This document shows, in pieces, positions 1 through 5,360 of a DNA stretch of 7,469 nt. Under the pieces are notes generated by a model. The model was not told the DNA's origin and did no database searches. It worked only from the letters and a program-made list of their open reading frames with translations. Source of the DNA: an uncultured Flammeovirgaceae bacterium (lineage in GTDB: Bacteria; Bacteroidota; Bacteroidia; Cytophagales; Cyclobacteriaceae); the NCBI GenBank assembly GCA_946886805.1, contig CAMPJM010000188.1:1-7469 (forward strand), read 5' to 3'. A program made the position numbers and the translations under genes. Position 1 is the stretch's first letter. Every line of letters begins with the position of its first letter.

Positions 1-1458
1 CAACAGAATATCTTCTTTAATCAAATAACTAAAATCTAATTCTTTAATCGTTTTTTGATGATTGTTGTTGTTTGGGTATAACAGTTGAATAGCCTGTTGA
101 TATAAATCTCTATTCCTCAATTCAGGGTGAAAGTTCTTCTGGTTTTTATAAATAACATCTAATTCATCCCGATAATAATCTCGTTCGATAACTGTGATTA
201 AACCTCCTTTAATTTTTTGCTTTGGATTTTTCAGTAGGCTGCAATAAACAAAGGAAGCAATGCCTTTGGTGTTGTTTTTTGCATTGAACGAAGTGAGGGA
301 AGTTTCAGTCTTTAATTTCATCAAAGTCCAGTCTTCTTCCTTAGGAATATTGATGTTTCTACCTTTATCAGCCCCTTTTAAAATCCTATAGCCTTTCTCA
401 TCATATCTTGTTTTAATGATAAAATCGCGATTAGTATTCTTCCATTTAGGCCAGAACTTGCTTTGTTGTTCTTTTATCCAACCAGTTTCCAATTCGACTT
501 CAAAAACAAAATTGTCCTTTCTTTTCTGACCTGTATTACGAACATCAGTTATCAAGAACTCACGGACTTCATTAATGAGATATTCTGTTTTCTTTGTATC
601 AATCGTACCCTCGTCATTATATTTCGAAACAATTTCAACTTCTTTCAAATCTCCAATTTCAGTAATTGCAATTTTTGTTTCTTCCTTATATTTGAATAGC
701 TCTGTGTTCTCATTATTGCTATCCACCAAAATAATTTCATAAGCATCCTCACCCTTAATTTTACTCGCACTTTTTACTTTGCCTACAAAAGTATCTATCA
801 ATTCACCTTCTTTCTGCACTTTTTCATCTTGACCAATTACTTTTTCATAGCCTCTTTTTTGATTAAAACTCAAGGTAATCCAAGCCAGTTGCTCTTTTGT
901 TAGTTCAAAATGTTTATCAGTAACTGCCTTATGTCGCAAATAATATAAGGTCCAGTCGTAAGGTATTTTTGTTCGTTTGCCATTTTTCTTTTGGTAAAAC
1001 ATTTCTGGATAGCGCTTTTTAAAATCACTTTCCATTTGATTATAGGCATCCATAAACAAGAAATGGTATTTACCTTCTTCGTCCTTATAATAAGCAAGCT
1101 TTTCTTCCGTTCCTTTTTTAAATTTACCACTCCGTTTACCTTTATCATTCTCAAATTCAATAGATAATTTATAATGCTCAGGAAGCGAGTTCAGAAGATT
1201 CAAAACACAATGAAGCCTATCTCTTCTTAGTAAATATCTTTCATTTAATTTTCTTGGCGAGTGTTTAGTCGTTCTTTCAGCCGCGGCACTATCAATTTTG
1301 GCTCCACTTTCAAATTTTGAAATTTCTCCAGCATCCATTGTAAGAATCCGAGAACCAAGACCTAATATTTTTACTGTTCTGTTTTCGTGGTCTATCTCAA
1401 CCAGTGCCCATCCAATAGAGTTCGTCCCTAAGTCAAGTCCAAGTATGGTTTTTTTCAT
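1..1458 (-). CDS. cas9: Cas9 endonuclease, N-terminal 486 residues (gene continues off the left end)
   Basis: This is the N-terminal part of the RNA-guided DNA endonuclease of a type II CRISPR-Cas system, which uses a crRNA:tracrRNA duplex to find and cut invading DNA. The frame is open from the ATG at 1458 to base 1 with no stop, exactly 486 codons. Residues 5-20 (ILGLDLGTNSIGWALV) are the RuvC-I motif, with D9 as the catalytic aspartate. Residues about 60-90 form the arginine/lysine-rich bridge helix (ERTTKHSPRKLNERYLLRRDRL at its core, listed here in part: PRKLNERYLLRRDRL). REC-lobe motifs typical of Cas9 follow: YDWTLYYLRHKA (167-178) and SFNQKRGY (197-204). RuvC-II, HNH, RuvC-III and the PAM-interacting domain lie outside. 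Bacteroidota relatives are usually about 1,400 residues, so roughly a third is visible. A tracrRNA gene is divergent just upstream. The subtype is probably II-C, inferred from the Bacteroidota style; cas1/cas2 and any csn2 cannot be seen. Confidence 0.96.
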   Translation of the reverse strand, partial: MKKTILGLDLGTNSIGWALVEIDHENRTVKILGLGSRILTMDAGEISKFESGAKIDSAAAERTTKHSPRKLNERYLLRRDRLHCVLNLLNSLPEHYKLSIEFENDKGKRSGKFKKGTEEKLAYYKDEEGKYHFLFMDAYNQMESDFKKRYPEMFYQKKNGKRTKIPYDWTLYYLRHKAVTDKHFELTKEQLAWITLSFNQKRGYEKVIGQDEKVQKEGELIDTFVGKVKSASKIKGEDAYEIILVDSNNENTELFKYKEETKIAITEIGDLKEVEIVSKYNDEGTIDTKKTEYLINEVREFLITDVRNTGQKRKDNFVFEVELETGWIKEQQSKFWPKWKNTNRDFIIKTRYDEKGYRILKGADKGRNINIPKEEDWTLMKLKTETSLTSFNAKNNTKGIASFVYCSLLKNPKQKIKGGLITVIERDYYRDELDVIYKNQKNFHPELRNRDLYQQAIQLLYPNNNNHQKTIKELDFSYLIKEDILL

Positions 1459-1462
1459 GCTT

Positions 1463-1493
1463 TTTGTTTTATATCAATTTTTTATTATAATTG
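1463..1493 (+). promoter_or_regulatory. Predicted tracrRNA promoter (Bacteroidota -33/-7 type)
   Basis: TTTG at 1463-1466 is followed after 19 bases by TATAATTG at 1486-1493. The Bacteroidota sigma factor consensus is TTTG, about 19 bases, TAnnTTTG, so this is a match with one difference in the -7 box. It predicts a transcript start near 1497-1500, right at the beginning of the anti-repeat. The whole promoter fits in the 38-base space between the cas9 start codon and the tracrRNA, so it overlaps the cas9 5' untranslated region. This is inferred from the motif and its spacing. Confidence 0.45.
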
Positions 1494-1496
1494 TAT

Positions 1497-1575
1497 TCAA
1501 AGAATAAGCAAATCACAATAAGGATTATTCCGTTGTGAAAACATTTAAGGTGGGGATAAAACCTCGCCTTTTTTT
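1497..1575 (+). ncRNA. tracrRNA of the type II CRISPR-Cas system
   Basis: This is the trans-activating RNA that pairs with the CRISPR repeat part of the crRNA and anchors it in Cas9. Three parts can be seen. The anti-repeat (about 1497-1519) includes AAGCAAATCACAAT, the reverse complement of ATTGTGATTTGCTT; Bacteroidota type II repeats are known to begin GTTGTGATTTGC. The nexus (1520-1534), AAGGATTATTCCGTT, has a GGA/TCC mini-stem with a TTAT loop. It parallels the S. pyogenes AAGGCTAGTCCGTT segment. A terminator hairpin with T-tract (1548-1575) ends it. The 5' end is predicted from a -33/-7 promoter, giving an RNA of about 75-80 nt; a longer primary transcript starting further upstream is possible. 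The adjacent divergent cas9 supports the call. The partner repeat array is not in the window. Confidence 0.88.
1548..1575 (+). terminator. Rho-independent terminator of the tracrRNA
   Basis: The 8-bp stem AGGTGGGG (1548-1555) with CCTCGCCT (1562-1569) closes on the loop ATAAAA. It pairs fully in RNA if two G-U pairs are allowed, and a T-run continues to 1575. In a tracrRNA this hairpin normally doubles as the 3' stem loop bound by Cas9. Confidence 0.88.
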
Positions 1576-2040
1576 ATGCTATTCCTCTTCAAACCTGTTT
1601 TTCTAATTAGTTATCCTTAACCTGTCATATTTCAAAATTCATTTTTGGCTGGCTCTCTTGAATCTGCCTTTATTGTATAGGTGATGAGAATATTCCCAAA
1701 GTATCGAAAGTTGAGGTAGAATATTTTTTAATAATACAAATTTTCACATAAAATATCCAATTGTTTTTGAAATAGTTGAAAAACTGTGAAATATTTCCTT
1801 TCACAGGACTCTATATCTAACAAATGCCGTTGCATTGCAGCATTTATATCGGAATTTCATAGATAGTTATAAGAACACCGCACGCCATTCTTCACCATAC
1901 AAGGGCATTTCGCAAACATATTTTTATGCGATAACGGTATGATTAAATGAAGGAACTGAATAAGTAAATTTCCATCACCTATGCAAGCAAAAACATTCCA
2001 CAGTACATTCTAAAATGAACTATCGGAAAAAACCATAGCC
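1576..2040. other. Non-coding spacer between the tracrRNA and the OsmC operon
   Basis: I see no credible gene in this AT-rich stretch of about 465 bases. It holds a perfect 8-bp inverted repeat, CTGTGAAA (1784-1791) and TTTCACAG (1799-1806), with a 7-base loop and no T-run on either side, so it looks more like a protein-binding site or RNA hairpin than a terminator. A weaker 6-bp pair, AAATGC (1822-1827) and GCATTT (1840-1845), lies close by. No CRISPR repeats are present. Confidence 0.6.
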
Positions 2041-2048
2041 TAACTTTG
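2041..2048 (+). promoter_or_regulatory. -7 promoter box for the OsmC operon
   Basis: TAACTTTG is an exact match to the Bacteroidota -7 consensus TAnnTTTG. It predicts a start of transcription near 2052-2056, leaving only about 11-15 bases before the ATG at 2067. The -33 region (about 2016-2022) has no clear TTTG, so the promoter may be weak or activator dependent. Confidence 0.5.
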
Positions 2049-2066
2049 CTTCAAACTTCAGAAGAT

Positions 2067-2525
2067 ATGGAAATAAAAAGCAAAATTTTATGGACTCGAA
2101 AGCCTGGCGAGACCTTTCTCGATGGGAAATATAACAGAGTTCACCAATGGTTTTTTGATGGTGGTTTAACCTTGGGCGCCTCTTCCTCGCCGGAAATAAT
2201 TCCGTTACCAATGTCAGATCCAGCACTGGTAGATCCCGAAGAAGCTTTCATAACGAGTGTTTCCAGTTGCCATATGCTTTTCTTTTTGTCTATTGCGGCA
2301 AAGAAGAAGCTTGTTGTAAACTGCTATGAAGATAGCCCGACGGCGGTTTTGGGTAAAAATGAAAATGGAAACTTGGCCATTATTTCATTGACCTTAAACC
2401 CGACAGTTATATTTGAAGGTTCGTCGATGCCTGATGAAAGCGCTATCCAAACTTTACACGAGCTAGCTCATGCTCAATGTTTTCTTGCAAATTCAATTAA
2501 AACTAAAATAACTATTAATTTATGA
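2067..2525 (+). CDS. OsmC-family peroxiredoxin-like protein
   Basis: The protein has 152 residues, usual for the OsmC/Ohr/YhfA superfamily, whose studied members are cytoplasmic thiol peroxidases that reduce organic or inorganic hydroperoxides with a pair of cysteines. Both expected cysteines are here. C68 is in DPEEAFITSVSSCHMLFFL (56-74), the segment leading into the central helix. C138 is in LHELAHAQCFLANSIKT (130-146). A third cysteine, C86, follows the central helix. The family signature of an N-terminal beta region, DPEE-x(8)-SC and a late C-F-[IL]-A-N-S motif is complete. I chose the ATG at 2067; a TTG at 2046 would add seven residues but lies inside the -7 box. There is no signal peptide. 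The stop overlaps the next start (ATGA, 2522-2525), which implies coupled translation with the ACT protein. The exact substrate is unknown, and it belongs to a general OsmC group rather than clearly to Ohr. Confidence 0.9.
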   Translation: MEIKSKILWTRKPGETFLDGKYNRVHQWFFDGGLTLGASSSPEIIPLPMSDPALVDPEEAFITSVSSCHMLFFLSIAAKKKLVVNCYEDSPTAVLGKNENGNLAIISLTLNPTVIFEGSSMPDESAIQTLHELAHAQCFLANSIKTKITINL

Positions 2526-2917
2526 AGGATTTGGCTATAATTATTAAAGATCAGCCCGGAGCTTTGGCAGCAATGGGCAATATTTTGGGCAGGGCAGGCG
2601 TAAGTCTCGAAGGAGGTGGCGTATTTGTTCACGGAGGAAAAGGAATTGCCCATTTTTTGGTAGAAGATGCGGAAATGGGCAAAAGCGAATTAGAAAAGCA
2701 TGGGATAGAAGTAGTAGGAATTAATAAGGTTTTGATTCAAAAATTAAAACAGGATGTGCCAGGACAATTGGGCAAAATCTGTCGCATTATGGGAGAAAAC
2801 AATGTAAATATCCTGGTTCAGTACAGCGATCATGCCAACCAACTGATATTGGTGGTGGATGATTATGAAAAAGGAGTAGAGATTTCAAAAAAATGGTCAA
2901 AAGGTGCTTATGAATAA
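2522..2917 (+). CDS. Tandem ACT-domain protein
   Basis: This protein of 131 residues consists almost entirely of two ACT folds. The first is at about residues 1-60: DLAIIIKDQPGALAAMGNIL, then GVSLEGGGVF. The second is at about 68-122: VLIQKLKQDVPGQLGKICRI, then NNVNILVQY and the closing strand QLILVVDD. Each has the D-x-PG-x-L turn that in known ACT domains helps form a site for an amino acid or other small ligand. No catalytic domain is attached, so a ligand-sensing or regulatory role is likely, as in stand-alone double-ACT proteins, but the ligand cannot be read from sequence. It starts within the stop codon region of the OsmC gene and overlaps the ArsR-type gene by 8 bases, so it sits between a redox enzyme and a regulator in one message. 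It is cytoplasmic, with no signal or membrane segment. Confidence 0.85.
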   Translation: MKDLAIIIKDQPGALAAMGNILGRAGVSLEGGGVFVHGGKGIAHFLVEDAEMGKSELEKHGIEVVGINKVLIQKLKQDVPGQLGKICRIMGENNVNILVQYSDHANQLILVVDDYEKGVEISKKWSKGAYE

Positions 2918-3611
2918 TCAGCTTGAAATAATTGAGCAACATTTCGGGAAAGTGGCAGCCTTGATAGGAGAGAAGTCACGCGCGATAATGCTGTGGAATT
3001 TGTTGGATGGGAAGGCCTATACAGCTACTGAGCTGGCAATCTCTGCAGATATTTCCAAACAGGCTTGTAGCAACCATCTCTCCAAATTGGTGGAAGGAAA
3101 CCTGCTGACTATTGAAAGCCAGGGAAGACACAAATATTATAGGTTTGCAAACGATCGGGTGGCACATGCAGTGGAAAATATTGCTTATCTACTGCCTGAT
3201 CTTCATTATTTTGAAAAATTTAACCGTGAGCCGGTTGAAGGAATAAAAAAAGCGAGGACTTGTTATGATCATATTGCAGGTAGCATGGGCGTAAAAATCA
3301 CCACGGCCATGTTGAAAAAGGAAGTAATAAGGGAAATGGACGAAAAGTATGTTGTTACCGGTGAGGGTGAAGTTTGGTTTGAATGTTTCGACATAAACAT
3401 TCCAGAATTGCAGAAGATGAAAAGGAGGTTTGCTTATCCCTGTCTCGATTGGAGCGAAAGGAAGCACCATATTGCGGGAGCGCTCGGTGCGGCAATTTTA
3501 AATGCCTTTCTACAGAAAGATTGGCTAAGGAAAAAAAAGCATACCCGCGTACTGCTCATTACGCCTACAGGTAAAATGGAGCTGGCAGAAAGATTAAGAA
3601 TTGAAGTTTAG
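2910..3611 (+). CDS. ArsR-type winged-helix transcriptional regulator with a C-terminal sensor region
   Basis: The protein has 233 residues. The N-terminal 95 form an ArsR-like winged helix: YTATELAISADISKQACSNH (37-56) is the helix-turn-helix, and a beta-wing with GRHKYYRF (72-79) follows. The remaining about 135 residues are not in classic short ArsR proteins but are known from a widespread longer group. They contain two similar blocks, ARTCYDHIAGSMGVKITTAM (115-134) and CLDWSERKHHIAGALGAAIL (178-197), each with a cysteine, histidine and IAG turn. A second short winged segment, LLITPTGKMEL, lies near the end. Cysteines C53, C118, C159 and C178 and the histidines make thiol or metal sensing possible; that is inference. 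The ATG at 2910 overlaps the ACT gene stop; a GTG at 2904 would add two residues and is less likely. The protein probably controls its own operon. Confidence 0.87.
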   Translation: MNNQLEIIEQHFGKVAALIGEKSRAIMLWNLLDGKAYTATELAISADISKQACSNHLSKLVEGNLLTIESQGRHKYYRFANDRVAHAVENIAYLLPDLHYFEKFNREPVEGIKKARTCYDHIAGSMGVKITTAMLKKEVIREMDEKYVVTGEGEVWFECFDINIPELQKMKRRFAYPCLDWSERKHHIAGALGAAILNAFLQKDWLRKKKHTRVLLITPTGKMELAERLRIEV

Positions 3612-3619
3612 GGGCACGT

Positions 3620-3638
3620 TCCCGGACCTGTTCCGGGA
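3620..3638. repeat. GC-rich palindrome after the regulator gene
   Basis: TCCCGGA (3620-3626) and TCCGGGA (3632-3638) form a perfect 7-bp stem with a 5-base loop, 8 bases past the stop of the ArsR-type gene. It could act as an mRNA 3' end or stabilising hairpin, but there is no T-run after it on either strand. Its GC content is far above the surroundings, and similar GGGATCCCGGA-type palindromes are common dispersed intergenic repeats in bacteria, so an element of that kind is my preferred reading. Confidence 0.5.
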
Positions 3639-3751
3639 TCCCTCAAAACGACAGCCAAACTTTCCCTTTCGGTATTTGAAAATGTTCTCTCCCCGGAAAT
3701 ATAGCTTGATCCGTTTTAATTTATTCTGGCAATCTCAGAAACGAGCGGTCG

Positions 3752-3775
3752 GACGGATGAGTAGACGGTTAAGTA
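3752..3775. repeat. 12-bp tandem duplication
   Basis: GACGGATGAGTA (3752-3763) is followed directly by GACGGTTAAGTA (3764-3775), identical at 10 of 12 positions. It lies in the non-coding spacer and has no evident function. Confidence 0.45.
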
Positions 3776-3790
3776 GTTAATTGAAGCTGC

Positions 3791-3887
3791 TTTCCGGCAA
3801 TCGTTGTTAGCAAAAAATCCTTTTTATCCAATAATCCCACGAATCCTGATTAAGACAAAAAAGTGCTGAAGTGACTACTAGCACAAG
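3791..3887. repeat. Dispersed intergenic repeat, copy A
   Basis: This is the first of two diverged direct copies of an element of about 95 bp; the second begins at 4028. Both share a TTTCCGG start, a GCAAAAAAT block, the exact 19-base core ATCCAATAATCCCACGAAT (3826-3844 here), a GA-TT-AGACAAA segment, a GTGCTGAA block and the end AGCACAAG. There is no reading frame in it. The core resembles a type of intergenic sequence widespread in Bacteroidota genomes; that comparison is from memory. Confidence 0.65.
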
Positions 3888-3954
3888 CCTCCAGACTATT
3901 CAGATAAAAGGCTAAAAGCAGTTCGATACAAGAGCGAAACACTCAAACTTATCA

Positions 3955-3977
3955 GGTCGCAGCGGGACGCTACGACC
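3955..3977. repeat. Stem-loop between the two repeat copies
   Basis: GGTCGCAGC (3955-3963) pairs with GCTACGACC (3969-3977) with one mismatch, around the loop GGGAC. Weaker flanking complementarity (CAAAC near 3944 with GTTTG at 3980-3984) could lengthen it. There is no T-run, so it is not a standard terminator. It may belong to a mobile or repeated element together with the flanking copies. Confidence 0.45.
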
Positions 3978-4027
3978 AGTGTTTGTGTAAATCTACATTT
4001 GGGTTTTATTTCAAATATGTAAATCTT

Positions 4028-4121
4028 TTTCCGGACGACCGCACGCAAAAAATTTTTTTCATCCAATAATCCCACGAATTCAGATTCAGACAAAGGTGCT
4101 GAAACCAACTACAAGCACAAG
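4028..4121. repeat. Dispersed intergenic repeat, copy B
   Basis: This is the second direct copy of the element described at 3791. The identical 19-base core is at 4061-4079, followed by CAGATTCAGACAAAGGTGCTG-like sequence (4081-4101) and ending AGCACAAG. The copies are about 235 bases apart in the same orientation. Confidence 0.65.
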
Positions 4122-4154
4122 TTCATCGGCAGTGCGCTCAGATTATGAAAACAT

Positions 4155-4185
4155 AAAAAAAGCATCAGTTAATTAAAACTGATGC
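4155..4185 (-). terminator. Rho-independent terminator of the acidic exported protein gene
   Basis: Read on the minus strand, GCATCAGTT (4185-4177) pairs perfectly with AACTGATGC (4170-4162) across a 6-base loop and is followed by seven T residues (4161-4155). It lies about 50 bases past the stop of the minus-strand gene ending at 4237. A shorter T-run (CTTT) on the plus side makes weak bidirectional action possible. Confidence 0.88.
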
Positions 4186-4236
4186 CTTTGTGAAAAAGTA
4201 GTATTGCAACTTTTCAAAAAAAATATTTATTACTAT

Positions 4237-4512
4237 TTACTCCGCAATTGGTGCAGCTGGTTCTTCAGCATTCATTTCTTCTTCGTTTTTAATAGCATCT
4301 GATTCAGTTCCTACAGCATCAGTTTCAGTCTCAGAATAATCAGCATCACTTGCAGGAGCCTCAGTCTCAGTAGCTTCGATTTCCTCAGTAGCTTCAGTTT
4401 CTGTAGCTTCTGTCTCTGTTGGCTGATAAACGTCTGAATCCTGTGCATCTTGTGCAAATACTGCTGTAAAACCTAATAACGCAATTCCGAAGGTCAAAAA
4501 TACTTTTTTCAT
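4237..4512 (-). CDS. Small exported acidic protein with Thr/Glu repeats
   Basis: The protein has 91 residues. Residues 1-20 (MKKVFLTFGIALLGFTAVFA) are a clear Sec signal peptide, with signal peptidase I cleavage likely before Q21. There is no lipobox cysteine, so the mature protein of about 71 residues should be released to the periplasm or outside. It holds 25 Asp/Glu against one Lys, no Cys or Trp, and is almost certainly disordered. Residues 32-52 are built of repeating TETEA / ATETE / ATEEIE units (bases 4357-4419). Further TE and SD pairs follow, then a proline/alanine end (AEEPAAPIAE). I recognise no domain. Small acidic exported proteins of this look occur in Flavobacteriia; calcium binding or surface buffering would be guesses. 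It is transcribed alone, with a strong terminator 50 bases downstream. Confidence 0.8.
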   Translation of the reverse strand: MKKVFLTFGIALLGFTAVFAQDAQDSDVYQPTETEATETEATEEIEATETEAPASDADYSETETDAVGTESDAIKNEEEMNAEEPAAPIAE

Positions 4513-4581
4513 AGTCTTAGTTTATTTAATTAAAGATTAAAATTATTAATTGTTTATTCACTACTATAGAAAAAGCATGCC

Positions 4582-4595
4582 AAAACCCTGGTTTT
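4582..4595. promoter_or_regulatory. 14-bp palindrome upstream of the acidic protein gene
   Basis: AAAACC (4582-4587) and GGTTTT (4590-4595) are perfect inverted halves separated by CT, about 70 bases before the start codon at 4512. This is a plausible operator position, but I see no well-formed -33/-7 pair beside it, so the role is open. Confidence 0.3.
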
Positions 4596-4869
4596 AGTAT
4601 AAATCATTGATGTTCAGATACATACAAATTTTATAAAATTGCGTACTTCGTTTCTATTGGTGTAAGAAATGGTCAAGCTGTGGAAATCCTCTACAGTGTG
4701 ATGCACATGATATGTCAGTTTAATGTAAAACTTTTCCTTCCGAGGCTGGAAAACGTCCTTCTTTGCTAAACCTCATTAGGGCTTGACGTCAGCAAATATT
4801 ATCGCCACATTTACCACTTCAGAAAAAGTGTTGGTTTTTTTCAGCCCCATTGCCTCGTCCAATTAAGAA
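4596..4869. other. Non-coding spacer after the DUF4405 gene
   Basis: No gene or convincing terminator is visible here. The stretch contains the 8-bp palindrome TGACGTCA (4784-4791), which begins a 17-base block, TGACGTCAGCAAATATT (4784-4800). That block recurs with one base missing at 5986-6001, before the oxidoreductase gene. On the minus strand this could be an upstream promoter or binding site for the acidic protein gene. Confidence 0.45.
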
Positions 4870-5346
4870 CTACTCCATAATCAAATCAATTACTTCTTCA
4901 GGGTCAGCATCATTGTTGATCCAAATAGCTTCTATTGTTGTTGCACCGTCAATTGATATGCCGTTTGTTCCTAATCTTTTAGAGGCTTCGGAATAATCAA
5001 TCTCTAAGGCTCTGAAAGCATCGGAAATCGGTGCTTTAACTATTTTTGATACTATAACTATATCAACGGGCGGCTTGAGTGTCTCAAAGATGACGAATAC
5101 AACTGATACGGTCAATACTCCTAGTGAAGCTGGAATAAATAGCTTTTTTTTAAAATGGCTTCTTAAGCCTTTCCAATTGAGTATGATGTGAGAAATAGCG
5201 CAAACCAAAAAGAACATACCCATATATTCGTGAGCGACTTCTGTATAGCCGTCAAACAAATGAAAAAACATAAGCACGCCCGAAAGCCCAACGACAAGAA
5301 AAACTAAAGATATAAAAGGGGTAACATAACTTCTATTAAGCTTCAT
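4870..5346 (-). CDS. DUF4405-type membrane protein
   Basis: The protein has 158 residues. It has three predicted membrane helices: about 9-28 (PFISLVFLVVGLSGVLMFF), 40-57 (MGMFFLVCAISHIILNW) and 69-88 (LFIPASLGVLTVSVVFVIFE). The HEYMGMFFLVCAISHIILNWKGL segment, split here at residues 39-61, is the hallmark of DUF4405. H39 and H53 (with H29) sit where this cytochrome b561-like group is expected to bind haem, though binding is unproven here. The C-terminal about 65 residues are soluble and end in a helical SEASKRLGTNGISIDGATTIEAIW-type segment often attached to this domain. It follows the oxidoreductase gene by 14 bases, so the two very probably share an mRNA. Electron transfer at the membrane together with that flavoprotein is a fair inference. 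Confidence 0.8.
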   Translation of the reverse strand: MKLNRSYVTPFISLVFLVVGLSGVLMFFHLFDGYTEVAHEYMGMFFLVCAISHIILNWKGLRSHFKKKLFIPASLGVLTVSVVFVIFETLKPPVDIVIVSKIVKAPISDAFRALEIDYSEASKRLGTNGISIDGATTIEAIWINNDADPEEVIDLIME

Positions 5347-5360
5347 AACAAAGATTTTAT

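Noticed and set aside
463..699. Plus-strand frame of 78 codons
   Set aside because: It is antisense to cas9, low in complexity (Phe/Asn-rich), and a shadow of the real gene.
900..1160. Minus-strand frame of 86 codons
   Set aside because: It lies inside cas9 in another frame, while the cas9 frame has clear family motifs.
1532..1538. GTTGTGA as the beginning of a CRISPR repeat unit
   Set aside because: The sequence after it does not continue as a repeat and there is no spacer-repeat periodicity; it is part of the tracrRNA.
1784..1806. CTGTGAAA/TTTCACAG hairpin as a terminator
   Set aside because: There is no T-run on either side and no gene ends nearby; left as an unassigned inverted repeat.
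2046..2066. Upstream TTG start for the OsmC gene
   Set aside because: It falls within the -7 box TAACTTTG, so it could not be on the mRNA; the ATG at 2067 fits the family.
2904..2909. GTG start for the regulator at 2904
   Set aside because: It adds only two residues; the ATG at 2910 is the better start.
3189..3470. Minus-strand frame of 93 codons
   Set aside because: It is antisense to the ArsR-type regulator, without domains or a promoter.
3896..4108. Minus-strand frame of 70 codons
   Set aside because: It runs across the hairpin and repeat copy B, with no protein-like features.
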